A stretch of 64,000 nt of DNA from Candidatus Poribacteria bacterium. Its GTDB lineage: Bacteria > Poribacteria > WGA-4E > WGA-3G. The stretch spans positions 1-64,000 of the forward strand of contig JAJEDN010000080.1 in NCBI GenBank assembly GCA_022821495.1, in the 5' to 3' direction. The notes below the pieces were generated by a model. The model did no database searches. It had not been told where the DNA came from and was given only the letters and a program-made list of their open reading frames with translations. Shown piece by piece: positions 42,498 through 50,812 of this stretch; the first letter of the stretch is position 1, and the number at the start of each line of letters is the position of its first letter. The position numbers were made by a program, and so were the translations under genes.

Positions 42498-43520
42498 ATG
42501 TTTGTTCCCGTTGTTGATAAACACCAAAAACCACTTATGCCCACCAAGCCTTCGCGGGCAAGGAAATGGATGAGAGATAAGAAGGCAACACCGTTTTTCA
42601 AGAATGGCGTATTTTGTCTGCGTCTCAACGTTGATCCTTCTGATAGGTATTTTCAAGAGATTGCCGTAGGTGTTGACCCCGGTAGTAAGAAAGAAGGCTT
42701 TACTGTCAAATCAGAATCACATACCTACTTGAATGTGCAAGCAGACGCTCACAATAAAGTCGGTAAAAAGATTGAAAAGCGTCGTGAGTTGCGGCGAGGG
42801 AGACGTTCTCGTAAATGTCCGAATCGCAAGAACAGGATGAATCGTCTCGGAAATAAAGTGCGTATTCCCGCAGGCACGCGTGCGAGGTGGGATTGGAAAC
42901 TTCGTATCCTTGGCTGGCTCTCTAAACTCTATCCGATCACGCGTGTCTGTGTGGAAGATATTAAGGCACCGACGATAGAACATGCGAAAAAATGGAATCA
43001 GTCCTTTAGTCCTTTGGAAGTCGGTAAGCAATGGTTCTATACTGAAATAGCAAAACGGTGGCAACTGCGAACCCTTCAAGGGTGGGAAACAAAGGCGATA
43101 CGCGATAGGTTATCACTGAAAAAATCGTCAAAGAAACTATCGGAGACTTTTGACGCACATTGCGTTGATTCTTGGTGTCTGGCATATCATAGTGTTGGCG
43201 GTGATAACCTACCGGATAACACGGATATATTCTGTATATCACCGATACCGATCCGCCGGCGAGAACTCCATAGGCAAAACCCACAAAAGGGTGGGAAACG
43301 CCCACGTTATGGTGGAACTACTTGGAATGGATTGGTAAAGAACACTCTCGTTAGACATGTTAGACATGGATTAACCCGTATTAGCGGTTTCAGCGAACAA
43401 GGTATTTCACTATATTCTTTAGAGGGGAAACGCCTCTGTCAAAACGGAAAAACAAAAGATTTTAGGGTGCTAACACGCCTAAATTTCAATTATAGGAGCG
43501 GTGTTTCCTCCGCCTGCTAA
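42498..43520 (+). CDS. isrB: IsrB-like RNA-guided nickase (RuvC-only IscB relative)
   Basis: 340 residues from the ATG at 42498. The N-terminal PLMP (RRXRR) domain is clear (VPVVDKHQKPLMP, then RARKWMRDKKA). RuvC-I is AVGVDPGSKKEGFTV (Asp about 60), followed by the Arg-rich bridge helix RRELRRGRRSRK (95-106). RuvC-II is ITRVCVEDIKAPT (Glu about 153), and RuvC-III is FDAHCVDSWCLAY (Asp about 224). Only about 65 residues separate RuvC-II and III and there is no HNH domain, which distinguishes IsrB from IscB. The C-terminal region (KRPRYGGTTWNGL, LVRHVRHG) fits the RNA/TAM-binding part. The stop lies in the right-end hairpin. IsrB enzymes are known to nick DNA guided by omega-RNA. Confidence 0.87.
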   Translation: MFVPVVDKHQKPLMPTKPSRARKWMRDKKATPFFKNGVFCLRLNVDPSDRYFQEIAVGVDPGSKKEGFTVKSESHTYLNVQADAHNKVGKKIEKRRELRRGRRSRKCPNRKNRMNRLGNKVRIPAGTRARWDWKLRILGWLSKLYPITRVCVEDIKAPTIEHAKKWNQSFSPLEVGKQWFYTEIAKRWQLRTLQGWETKAIRDRLSLKKSSKKLSETFDAHCVDSWCLAYHSVGGDNLPDNTDIFCISPIPIRRRELHRQNPQKGGKRPRYGGTTWNGLVKNTLVRHVRHGLTRISGFSEQGISLYSLEGKRLCQNGKTKDFRVLTRLNFNYRSGVSSAC

Positions 43521-43550
43521 AGCAACGGGGTTTCCACACCGAAAACATTG

Positions 43551-44639
43551 ATGAAACAGGTTACAATTTATCGCGAGCCGGGCCGTTATGCGGGGTGGCC
43601 AGCGAACTACGGCATCTGGGCATGGGACGATGAAATCGTTGTCGGCTTTACCGTGGGCTACCACAAATCGGACGGGGGTTTTCATCGCCGCGATCGAGAC
43701 AGACCCTTTACAGGGATGCAAGCACGAAGCTTAGATGGCGGTGAAACATGGCACGTCTCAGAAACACCGTGTCGTCTACCCGCAAGAGGCACACTCTCCG
43801 CAGATGAACATGTGGAGGAACAGCATAGATCTACAGCGGGCGCAGCGTTCGATACACCGCAGCGCGTCGATTTTACGCACCCAGATTTTGCGATGATGTG
43901 CAGCCGATCCGGTCTCAGATCGGGATCGTATTCGTGGTTTTACACCTCTACAGATCGGTGCAAAAGCTGGGACGGTCCCTTTAAACTGCCGATGTTCGGA
44001 TACACCGGCATCGCAGCGCGCACGGATTACCTTGTTTCGGGTGCAGATGAATGCTTGGTATTCCTCACGGCATCAAAATCAGACGGTGAGGAGGGGTTGG
44101 TATTCTGCGCACAGACGACCGATGGCGGTGAATCCTTCTCGTTGTTATCTCAGATCGGGCCTGAACCTGAAGGGTTTTCTATCATGCCTGCAAGTGTTCG
44201 GTTATCGGATTCACGGATTTTAGTTGCGGTCCGGTGCCGCGGTGAAGGTAAAGATGCCCGCGTAGACTGGGAAGAGCGGCTAAACTGGATTGATCTCTAC
44301 GGTTCAGATGATAACGGACAGACCTGGAATTACGTGAACCGACCCGTTGAAAATACAGGACGTGGCGGGAATCCACCCACATTAACGCTGCTTCATGATG
44401 GTAGGCTATGTCTTATCTATGGGTACCGGGACGCACCGCACCGAATGTGCGCGAAGTTAAGTAGTGATGCTGGTGAGACCTGGGGCGAAGAAATCGTCTT
44501 ACGCGATAACGGTGGCGACCCTGACATCGGTTACCCTCGCACGGTCCAACGTCCTGACGGAACTGTAGTAACTATCTACTATTTTGATGAGGAACCCGAT
44601 GGCGATCGGTTCATTGAAGCGACATTGTGGAAGCCGTAG
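43551..44639 (+). CDS. BNR/Asp-box repeat protein, sialidase-like fold
   Basis: 362 residues from the ATG at 43551. Six-bladed propeller features: Asp-boxes SLDGGETWHV, STDRCKSWDG, TTDGGESFSL, SDDNGQTWNY and SSDAGETWGE, spaced about 60-70 residues apart. No signal peptide is visible and the catalytic triarginine cluster of true sialidases cannot be assigned with confidence, so it may be a carbohydrate-active enzyme or a binding protein. The start is 9 bp after the right end of the isrB element, and the original N-terminus may have begun at an ATG left of that element (ATGTCA at 42288). Confidence 0.82.
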   Translation: MKQVTIYREPGRYAGWPANYGIWAWDDEIVVGFTVGYHKSDGGFHRRDRDRPFTGMQARSLDGGETWHVSETPCRLPARGTLSADEHVEEQHRSTAGAAFDTPQRVDFTHPDFAMMCSRSGLRSGSYSWFYTSTDRCKSWDGPFKLPMFGYTGIAARTDYLVSGADECLVFLTASKSDGEEGLVFCAQTTDGGESFSLLSQIGPEPEGFSIMPASVRLSDSRILVAVRCRGEGKDARVDWEERLNWIDLYGSDDNGQTWNYVNRPVENTGRGGNPPTLTLLHDGRLCLIYGYRDAPHRMCAKLSSDAGETWGEEIVLRDNGGDPDIGYPRTVQRPDGTVVTIYYFDEEPDGDRFIEATLWKP

Positions 44640-44643
44640 GGTT

Positions 44644-45984
44644 CTACTTGGTGCTTGAACGCAAATCGAAACAGACCAGACGGTCTTTGCCACGGATGTA
44701 AAGATAACCACCTGCAAGCACCGGGGCTGCCCAAGCCGGGTATTTCACTAATGGACGACCCCTCTCATCTTTCGGTATAACTTGCGAGATTACCCTTAAT
44801 TGCTCTGGTGTGCATTTAAGGAGCATCAAGCGTCCGTATTCGCCGAGATAGATGAAGTAGTCGTTCACCCACAGCAACGAGGCGCGTTCATCGACGCGTT
44901 GCGACCACGTGACTTTACCCGTTTTGAGCTCCACACAACGGAGTTCTGCACCGTTAGGGCGTTGCCCACTACAGGCATAGAGGTAGCCCTCATGATGGAT
45001 TGCGGTGTTCCAGTGCAACTCCATGGATTTGTTTCTGCGCGATGCCCGATCTTTCCAAACGACTTCGTACCCACCCGGATGCACCTTAACAACTGAGCTG
45101 CCAATGCCGTAGGACTCACTAATAAAAATATGATCATCTGCAACGACTGGACTTGAAGCGTTGACAGATTCAATCTTAGAGTGCCGCCACGGATAGTGGA
45201 AATCTATTTCACCCGTTCGGGGTTCAAAACCGACGAGTCCGCCACGCAGGAGCGCGAATCCCCAACGTCTATCACCAATAGTGGTGAAAATTGGACTCGC
45301 GTAACTCGCGAGTTCATCAGCGATTTGGTAGACAACCGCACCCGTGTGTTTGTTAAAAGCGACGATGCCGCTCCCGTTCGAGGCAGGTCTACCGTTCGCG
45401 CCCCAAATATCTTTCGGGCTGCCCGGTGGCGAACCACCGATCTGAACAATAAGCAATTCGCCTTCCACCCCAGGTGCTGAAGCGACACCGAAAAAGTTTT
45501 GGACGACGTGGAACTTCGCCATCGTGTCAATTTCCCACAAACTTTCACCATCTGAGACGCTGACACAATGTAACATCCCGTCTGCGCCGAAGATATAGAC
45601 GCGATCTCCGTCAACAACCGGACAACACCGCGGTCCGTTGTTGTAACCGTACATATCTTCATAGTCTGTTGGATATTCAAACCGCCAGAGTTCGTTGCCA
45701 GTGCGGCTCTCGAAACAGGTGAGGCGCGCCATATTTCCGTGGCGTGCGAAGATAAAGAGTCGTCCGTTTGCCACCGTTGGCGCGCCGTAACTCGTCCCAA
45801 TTTCCTTCTGCCAGACAACCGGGGGACCTGTTTCTCCCCATGGTGCGATGTCTACCTTTTCTCGCGACTTGCCGTTTCGCGTGGGACCGAGAAAATCGTT
45901 CCAATCGGAAGCAAACGTCCCTATCAACCCTGCCATCCAGAGGTTTAGGAGCAGCAACAAGATAATGTGCGCGAATGTTCTCAC
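44644..45984 (-). CDS. secreted PQQ-like beta-propeller protein
   Basis: 446 residues starting at a GTG that overlaps the TGA of the upstream gene by four bases (GTGA), a sign of translational coupling. A signal peptide (AHIILLLLLNLWMAGLIGTF) is followed by PQQ/BamB-type blades with motifs such as GAPTVANGRLFIFA, VDGDRVYIFGADGMLHCVSV and GYLYACSGQR. Such proteins bind cofactor or act as scaffolds; no catalytic residues are evident. Operon position after a mannonate dehydratase-like gene suggests a role in sugar acid or polysaccharide use. Confidence 0.87.
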   Translation of the reverse strand: MRTFAHIILLLLLNLWMAGLIGTFASDWNDFLGPTRNGKSREKVDIAPWGETGPPVVWQKEIGTSYGAPTVANGRLFIFARHGNMARLTCFESRTGNELWRFEYPTDYEDMYGYNNGPRCCPVVDGDRVYIFGADGMLHCVSVSDGESLWEIDTMAKFHVVQNFFGVASAPGVEGELLIVQIGGSPPGSPKDIWGANGRPASNGSGIVAFNKHTGAVVYQIADELASYASPIFTTIGDRRWGFALLRGGLVGFEPRTGEIDFHYPWRHSKIESVNASSPVVADDHIFISESYGIGSSVVKVHPGGYEVVWKDRASRRNKSMELHWNTAIHHEGYLYACSGQRPNGAELRCVELKTGKVTWSQRVDERASLLWVNDYFIYLGEYGRLMLLKCTPEQLRVISQVIPKDERGRPLVKYPAWAAPVLAGGYLYIRGKDRLVCFDLRSSTK

Positions 45985-47000
45985 GCAGCGATCTCCTCAT
46001 TTGCCCGCTTCACAAGGGCATTCATATAGGCAATCGTGTACGCGGTGCCGACGCGGTGATCACCCGCCATGCTCGGAATATGATCTGGAATCAACACACC
46101 GTTGAAATCCACTTCACGAAGGGCTTTCGCGACGTGATACATATCCTGATAGCCGTTATCGACAAAGGTCTCAACGAAATGTGGGAGCGGCTGATCGACA
46201 TTGCGGAAATGGACTTTAAAAATTTTGTTCCGTTCACCGAAATAGCGGATGGATTCAATCACGTCTTTCCCCATCAGTTCGCCGCCTTCTAACCAGCAAC
46301 CGACGCAGAAACACATCCCGACATTCGGGCTATCAGCAATCTCAAGGGCGCGTTTGTAGCCTTCAAAACTACTGAAGATACATCTTGGAATTCCGGCGAG
46401 ATGGAGTGCGGGTGGGTCGTCAGGATGGATACCGATCATCACACCGGCTTCCTCTGCGACGGGTGCGGCTTGTTTGATGAAATACGCGTAGTTATCCCAA
46501 AGTTCCTCTTCACTATATTCGCGCCCGTGTGAGAGCGGCATCCCATATTTCTTACCGCCCCAGTGTCCTACATCGGCAGCCTCAAGATTGAATGCCCTTG
46601 CACTGGCACCACCACGGGTAGTTTCACGCTCAGTACTCCAGATACCGTTCCCCATGTGTGCGTAGGTCGTATACGGAATTCCGGCTCTACCGAGATCGCG
46701 GATGTACTGTTTGTATTGTTCAACTTTCGCGTCGCGGTTCTCCAGGTTCAGCACAATCCCGTCCTGATTGTGGACATCAGAGTTGCCAAACCCGTAGATT
46801 TTCAGTCCAGCGTTCTCGAAAATCTCGCGGCGACTCATGAAATAATCGTAGTTTGCGTTCTCACCGTTCGTCCAGAGAACAACATAGTCAACATCCATCT
46901 GTTTAGCAAACTCCAAGTCTGCTTCGCTCGGTTCCGGCGACATCTGTGCCGTAACTTTCATACCGGGTTCAATGTTGTCCAGAGGGGTTTGGGTTGCCAT
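45981..47000 (-). CDS. mannonate dehydratase-like TIM-barrel protein (UxuA family)
   Basis: 339 residues. UxuA converts D-mannonate to 2-keto-3-deoxygluconate in glucuronate breakdown. Family motifs are visible: MIGIHPDDPP (metal-ligand His region), GIPRCIFSSF, MCFCVGCWLEGG, KIFKVHFRNVDQ and LIPDHIPSM. The N-terminal part (EADLEFAKQMDVDYVVLWT) also fits the related xylose-isomerase-like barrels, so the precise reaction is not certain. The gene begins after the heptamer repeat at 47027 and is coupled to the PQQ-propeller gene. Confidence 0.85.
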   Translation of the reverse strand: MATQTPLDNIEPGMKVTAQMSPEPSEADLEFAKQMDVDYVVLWTNGENANYDYFMSRREIFENAGLKIYGFGNSDVHNQDGIVLNLENRDAKVEQYKQYIRDLGRAGIPYTTYAHMGNGIWSTERETTRGGASARAFNLEAADVGHWGGKKYGMPLSHGREYSEEELWDNYAYFIKQAAPVAEEAGVMIGIHPDDPPALHLAGIPRCIFSSFEGYKRALEIADSPNVGMCFCVGCWLEGGELMGKDVIESIRYFGERNKIFKVHFRNVDQPLPHFVETFVDNGYQDMYHVAKALREVDFNGVLIPDHIPSMAGDHRVGTAYTIAYMNALVKRANEEIAA

Positions 47001-47026
47001 TGTGTACCTCCATTTTTTAAGGGTTT

Positions 47027-47133
47027 TCGGTCATCGGTTCCCGGTTTTCGGTTAAGACCTCGTGGCGGTCGCCAATTCTGTCACTGCCACAAGATACCTC
47101 TTTAACCGACAACTAACAACTGATAACCAGCAA
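47027..47133. repeat. foldback/heptamer repeat after the sulfatase stop
   Basis: CCGACAA-CTAACAA-CTGATAA-CCAGCAA heptamers end at the TAG stop of the sulfatase; CGGTCATCGGTTCCCGGTTTTCGGTTAA forms the other side. GTGGCGG / CTGCCAC-like pairing occurs inside. Confidence 0.6.
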
Positions 47134-48531
47134 CTACTCTTCATCGCCTGCTTCTGCCTTGAGTCGATATAATTCTGCTGTCAATTCGGTAACAATATCT
47201 GCGTACGCTGGATCATCGTAGACGCTGCACATCTCGTTCGGATCTTTCTCCAGATCGAAAAGTTCCCATTCCGGTGCTTTCGATTCATCAAGTGAACCCG
47301 TTGTGCCGAGTGCCTCGCCGTAATAATAGATGAGTTTATAGCGATCTGTCCGTATCCCATAGTGTGCTGGAACATAATGGTGCGCGAGGTGCATCCAATA
47401 ACGATAATACATGGACGTTCGCCAGTCATCAGGGGTCTCGCCGTTGAGGATAGGACGTAGACTCGTGCCTTGCATGTCGTCAGGAATTGACACGCCTGCA
47501 TAGTCGAGCCACGTCTCCGCGAAATCTATGTTTAAGGACATCGCATCGGACGCGCTGCCGGGTTGAATCTCGCGCGGGTATCGGACAAGGAACGGCATCC
47601 GTAACGATTCTTCGTACATGAACCGTTTGTCATACCAACCGTGGTCACCTAAGAAAAACCCTTGGTCAGAGGTATAGATGACGAGCGTGTCGTCCGCGAT
47701 ACCATCTTCGTCGAGATAGTCAAGCATCCGCCCCACATTATCATCAATTGAAGCGACGCAGCGGAGATACTCTTTGATATATCGCTGGTAATTCCAGTTT
47801 GCCATCTCTTCCTCGGATAGTCCTTCCGGCGGCGGACCGAGTTGATCAATCTTGAGATCCCTTTCGGTCATGTCCCCGAAAACGCGCATCTTCGCTTCCT
47901 TTGCTGCATTTGAACGGTTCGCGTAATCGTCGAAAAAGTTGTCCGGCATCGGAACATCACCATCCTCGAACATGTCGGCGTGTTTCTCATCGGAGTCCCA
48001 TGGGCGGTGTGGTGCTTTGTGGTGGCACATCATGAAGAAAGGTCTATCCCTATCGCGGTTTTGCAGCCATTCTAACGAGAAATCGGTAATAATGTCGGTG
48101 GTATAGCCTTTGTGGGTTTTCCTACCGTCGGGTTCAATCATCACAGGATCGTGATAGAGGCCTTGTCCGGGCAGCACGTTCCAGTAGTCAAAGCCTGTCG
48201 GGTCAGCATCACCGCCGTGTCCGAGGTGCCATTTACCGACCATCGCGGTTTGATAGCCATCCGCCTGTAGCATCTTCGCGACATTCGGTCTTCTGCCGTC
48301 AAAATGATCGCCTAAAGTCTTGACCCCGTTAAGGTGGCTGTGTTTGCCGGTCAGAATGTTCGCACGGCTCGGTGTGCAGATGGAATTGACACAGAAACAA
48401 TTGTGGAGAATCATACCGCCATCTGCGATACGATCAAGGTGCGGTGTTTGATTAATCCGACTCCCGTAGCTGCTAATCGCGTGTGAGGCGTGGTCATCGG
48501 ACATGATGAATAGGATGTTAGGTCTGCTCAA
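47134..48531 (-). CDS. sulfatase, Cys-type
   Basis: 465 residues starting at TTG, with AAAGGAG seven bases upstream. The N-terminal metal site is NILFIMSDDHASHA, and the modified residue lies in NSICTPSRANILTG: the CxPxR signature, whose Cys is oxidised to formylglycine. Further motifs are MVGKWHLGHG, PFFMMCHHKAPHRPW and YTSDQGFFLGDHGWYDKR. It hydrolyses sulfate esters, probably on polysaccharides, and appears cytoplasmic or unprocessed since no signal peptide is visible. Its own promoter is strong, and the mannonate dehydratase-like gene lies downstream. Confidence 0.95.
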   Translation of the reverse strand: MSRPNILFIMSDDHASHAISSYGSRINQTPHLDRIADGGMILHNCFCVNSICTPSRANILTGKHSHLNGVKTLGDHFDGRRPNVAKMLQADGYQTAMVGKWHLGHGGDADPTGFDYWNVLPGQGLYHDPVMIEPDGRKTHKGYTTDIITDFSLEWLQNRDRDRPFFMMCHHKAPHRPWDSDEKHADMFEDGDVPMPDNFFDDYANRSNAAKEAKMRVFGDMTERDLKIDQLGPPPEGLSEEEMANWNYQRYIKEYLRCVASIDDNVGRMLDYLDEDGIADDTLVIYTSDQGFFLGDHGWYDKRFMYEESLRMPFLVRYPREIQPGSASDAMSLNIDFAETWLDYAGVSIPDDMQGTSLRPILNGETPDDWRTSMYYRYWMHLAHHYVPAHYGIRTDRYKLIYYYGEALGTTGSLDESKAPEWELFDLEKDPNEMCSVYDDPAYADIVTELTAELYRLKAEAGDEE

Positions 48532-48563
48532 TTGTGGCTCCTTTAAATTTGCAATTTTCCGCT

Positions 48564-48592
48564 ATCATATCCTATTCCGTATGAGAAGTCAA
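48564..48592 (-). promoter_or_regulatory. sigma-70 promoter for the sulfatase
   Basis: Minus strand TTGACT, 17 bp, TATGAT; leader about 26 nt with AAAGGAG before the TTG start. Confidence 0.6.
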
Positions 48593-48609
48593 TCTTTTTT
48601 ATTTAATAG

Positions 48610-48645
48610 CCCGTCAGCCGGCGGCGGTCAGCAGTCAGTTAACAG
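48610..48645. repeat. heptamer repeat after the duplicated membrane protein stop
   Basis: CCGTCAGCCGGCGGCGGTCAG-CAGTCAGTTAACAGTCA runs to the TGA of the minus-strand gene at 48646. Confidence 0.55.
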
Positions 48646-49446
48646 TCAAAAAATGTTTAACGACGGCGGTGGTGCAGCGAGGGTTTGTCCTTGTGCTGTC
48701 GTATTGATTTGTCGTTGATACCACTTCGACCAGACCTCTCCCTCTTTCGCGATACCTTTTACGGTTCCTCGTGTCTCTTGGTAACAAGAGATTAAAGCCG
48801 GTATACCAAAGAATATGACAGTTTGGAAGAAAACGTTCGCAAAATTGCGTGCTGTCTCAATAACACCTGCCCACTCTACGACAACGAATAGCAAAACAAA
48901 AGGGGAAAACCAGCATGTGAAATGAAGGATAAAAAACATCGGATCGCGAAACATAACGGAGACCGTTCTTCGCGCTTTACTGAAATAAGTGTTAACTTGT
49001 GTCGCTTCTAATTTCGATGGTGGTTCCGTAAGCACGACATCTTCTCTTATAACTTCCGGTTGCTGATCGTACCACTGCATCCACGTCTGTCGTTCTTTGG
49101 CAATGCCTTTTAGATTGCCTTTCGCTTCTCGGTAACCGATGATCAGAGCAGGAAGAACGATGAAAATCCAACCTTCATCTCTTACGACCTCTTTGACAAC
49201 ATCGTCAAAAATAACCGAAACGATTATAGCGAAGTTCTCAAGCGATTCAGGTAGGTCGCTCAAGGAAGTTTGTATTAGCGAAAGCACACGTGGCCACGGA
49301 TTGCGCTGATCGCGAAAAGACGGTCCCTCTGCAGATGGATCCTCTGACGCAACGTTTAAACCAACATAGAAAAACCAGCATACCAACTGAACGATGAATG
49401 GAATTGGGTTCCTCGCCATGAATGACAGCGTTTCAAAGACCTTCAT
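48646..49446 (-). CDS. membrane protein with an internal duplication, function unknown
   Basis: 266 residues. Two copies of one module: a membrane-embedded helix pair followed by IVLPALIIGYREAKGNLKGI, AKERQTWMQWYDQQ in the first half, and FFGIPALISCYQETRGTVKG, IAKEGEVWSKWYQRQ in the second. Each half begins with a motif like MARNPIPFIVQLVCWFF / MFRDPMFFILHFTCWF. About four membrane segments are expected, with the charged stretches in the cytoplasm. I do not recognise the family. The start follows AAGAAGGTGATG. It lies upstream of the sulfatase on the same strand but has no shared promoter evidence. Confidence 0.75.
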   Translation of the reverse strand: MKVFETLSFMARNPIPFIVQLVCWFFYVGLNVASEDPSAEGPSFRDQRNPWPRVLSLIQTSLSDLPESLENFAIIVSVIFDDVVKEVVRDEGWIFIVLPALIIGYREAKGNLKGIAKERQTWMQWYDQQPEVIREDVVLTEPPSKLEATQVNTYFSKARRTVSVMFRDPMFFILHFTCWFSPFVLLFVVVEWAGVIETARNFANVFFQTVIFFGIPALISCYQETRGTVKGIAKEGEVWSKWYQRQINTTAQGQTLAAPPPSLNIF

Positions 49447-49608
49447 AACATCACCTTCTTACGAACGCTTTATTTGCAACTTTGGGGTATTGCGGAGAGA
49501 TTTTCATCTTTAGGTGCGACACTATCCGTTTTCTTCAAAAGAATTGAAGTCCGCACGTGGTTAATTATCGCTGTAGAACAAGAACGTGGTGTAGGTAAAA
49601 TTAAAAAT

Positions 49609-49629
49609 GGCGAGGTTAGAAACCTCGCC
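49609..49629. repeat. REP palindrome GGCGAGGTT-AGA-AACCTCGCC
   Basis: A 9-bp perfect stem, a compensatory variant of the GGCGGGGTTT palindromes, followed by TGCAA. Its position after the PotD stop could make it a terminator. The rest of the 203-bp gap shows nothing recognisable. Confidence 0.7.
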
Positions 49630-49649
49630 TGCAACGATGCGAAGAACAG

Positions 49650-50678
49650 TTATTTCGCTTTAATTTCTTCCCATGCGCGGTCGTAGTGCCTCGTAAAATC
49701 GCCGGGATCTCTCAGCCATTCAAGCGACTCCAGGACCTCTTTGGGTGGGTAGATGAATTTGTGTTCGCGTAGATTTTCGGGCAAGAATTCTTTCGCAGTA
49801 GGCACACAGGTACCGTATTTCGTGAAGGCGGTAATCTTGGCGTTGACTTCGGGACGGAGGAGATAGTTGATAAACTGCTCGGCGCGTGCTTGATGCGGAG
49901 CAGATTTCGGGATGCAGACGGCATCGATAAATTGACTTGATCCTTCTTTAGGGATAACATACTGGATTGTTGGACGTGTTTCGGCTGCGCGGAACGCATC
50001 ACCACTCCAGCAGTGCGCCATAACGACATCACCAGCGATAAGAATCTCTTCCGCCTCGCTCTTATACTGTTTCACAAGCGGTTTCTGTGCGATGAGTTTT
50101 TCTTTTGCCGCCTTAAGTTCCTTAGGATCGGTCGTGTTGAGGCTGTATCCGAGCAGTTTAAGCGCAGCACCGATCGTTTCACGCTGGTCGTCTAACATAC
50201 TGAATTGATTCTTATACTGCGCGTCCCAGAGGACTGACCAACTATCAGGTGCCGGTGAGACAACAGCCGAATCGTAAGCGATGCCTGCGGTGCCAAATGT
50301 GTAAGGGATAGAATATCGGTTTTCGGTGTCGAAGTATTTACCGAGAAACAGCGGACTGATGTTCTGAAAGTTCGGGATATTGTCGCGGTTCAATTCGGCT
50401 AACAGGTTTTGCTTGATTAAGATGGATACCATATAGTCAGACGGCATGATGATGTCGTATCCTGTCGCACCTGCCATTAACTTCGTGAGGAGGTCTTCGT
50501 TGCTCGCATAAGTATCAACAAGGACAGTAACCCCGAACTCCTTTTCAAATCCTTCACGGATGTCATCGCTGACGTAGCCTGCCCATGTAAAGACATTGAG
50601 TTGTTTCTTCTGCCCGATGCTATCACCGATGAAAAGTGTAAGGAGTATGAGGACTAAGAAGATATATCTGTTGCGCAT
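49650..50678 (-). CDS. potD: spermidine/putrescine-binding protein (PotD-type)
   Basis: 342 residues with a signal peptide (MRNRYIFLVLILLTLFIGDS). The mature protein is a class II periplasmic binding protein: LNVFTWAGYVSDDIREGFEK, YDIIMPSDYMVSILI, and PYTFGTAGIAYD are PotD-like. It should bind a polyamine for an ABC importer. The membrane and ATPase subunits (PotABC) are absent from the window, so the importer is encoded elsewhere or shared. The start follows ACGGAGTAAAC. Confidence 0.87.
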   Translation of the reverse strand: MRNRYIFLVLILLTLFIGDSIGQKKQLNVFTWAGYVSDDIREGFEKEFGVTVLVDTYASNEDLLTKLMAGATGYDIIMPSDYMVSILIKQNLLAELNRDNIPNFQNISPLFLGKYFDTENRYSIPYTFGTAGIAYDSAVVSPAPDSWSVLWDAQYKNQFSMLDDQRETIGAALKLLGYSLNTTDPKELKAAKEKLIAQKPLVKQYKSEAEEILIAGDVVMAHCWSGDAFRAAETRPTIQYVIPKEGSSQFIDAVCIPKSAPHQARAEQFINYLLRPEVNAKITAFTKYGTCVPTAKEFLPENLREHKFIYPPKEVLESLEWLRDPGDFTRHYDRAWEEIKAK

Positions 50679-50812
50679 GTTTACTCCGTTGGTTCTGTTC
50701 TATGTAGTTAGGCGCGGGACGATTGCGTTTGCTAAAATCGAAACCGCCCCATCTGCTGGTGCTACCAAGATATTGACAAAGTCTGTTATCTATGCTAATG
50801 TAACAATGCTAC

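Larger units (their letters stand above)
42294..43541 (+). mobile_element. IsrB-type insertion element with left and right ends
   Basis: About 1248 bp. Left end: ATAACC, then a CCTGC-TAAA-GCA hairpin and GGGCTTGTG. Right end: the outer stem CGGTGT / ACACCG encloses CCTGC-TAAA-GCAACGGGG and GGGTTTCC. No Y1 transposase (tnpA) is present, so it would be mobilised in trans. Removing the element joins ATGTCA to AAAACATTGATGAAACAG, which is an open frame into the BNR gene. Boundaries are inferred from comparison with the 393-bp relative at 19064. Confidence 0.75.

Noticed and set aside
45204-45818. 204-residue minus-strand ORF
   Set aside because: Another frame of the PQQ-propeller gene on the same strand; the family features are all in the 44644-45984 frame.
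49474-49686. 70-residue plus-strand ORF in the 49.5 kb gap
   Set aside because: Runs through a palindrome and into the PotD gene antisense; no start signal.
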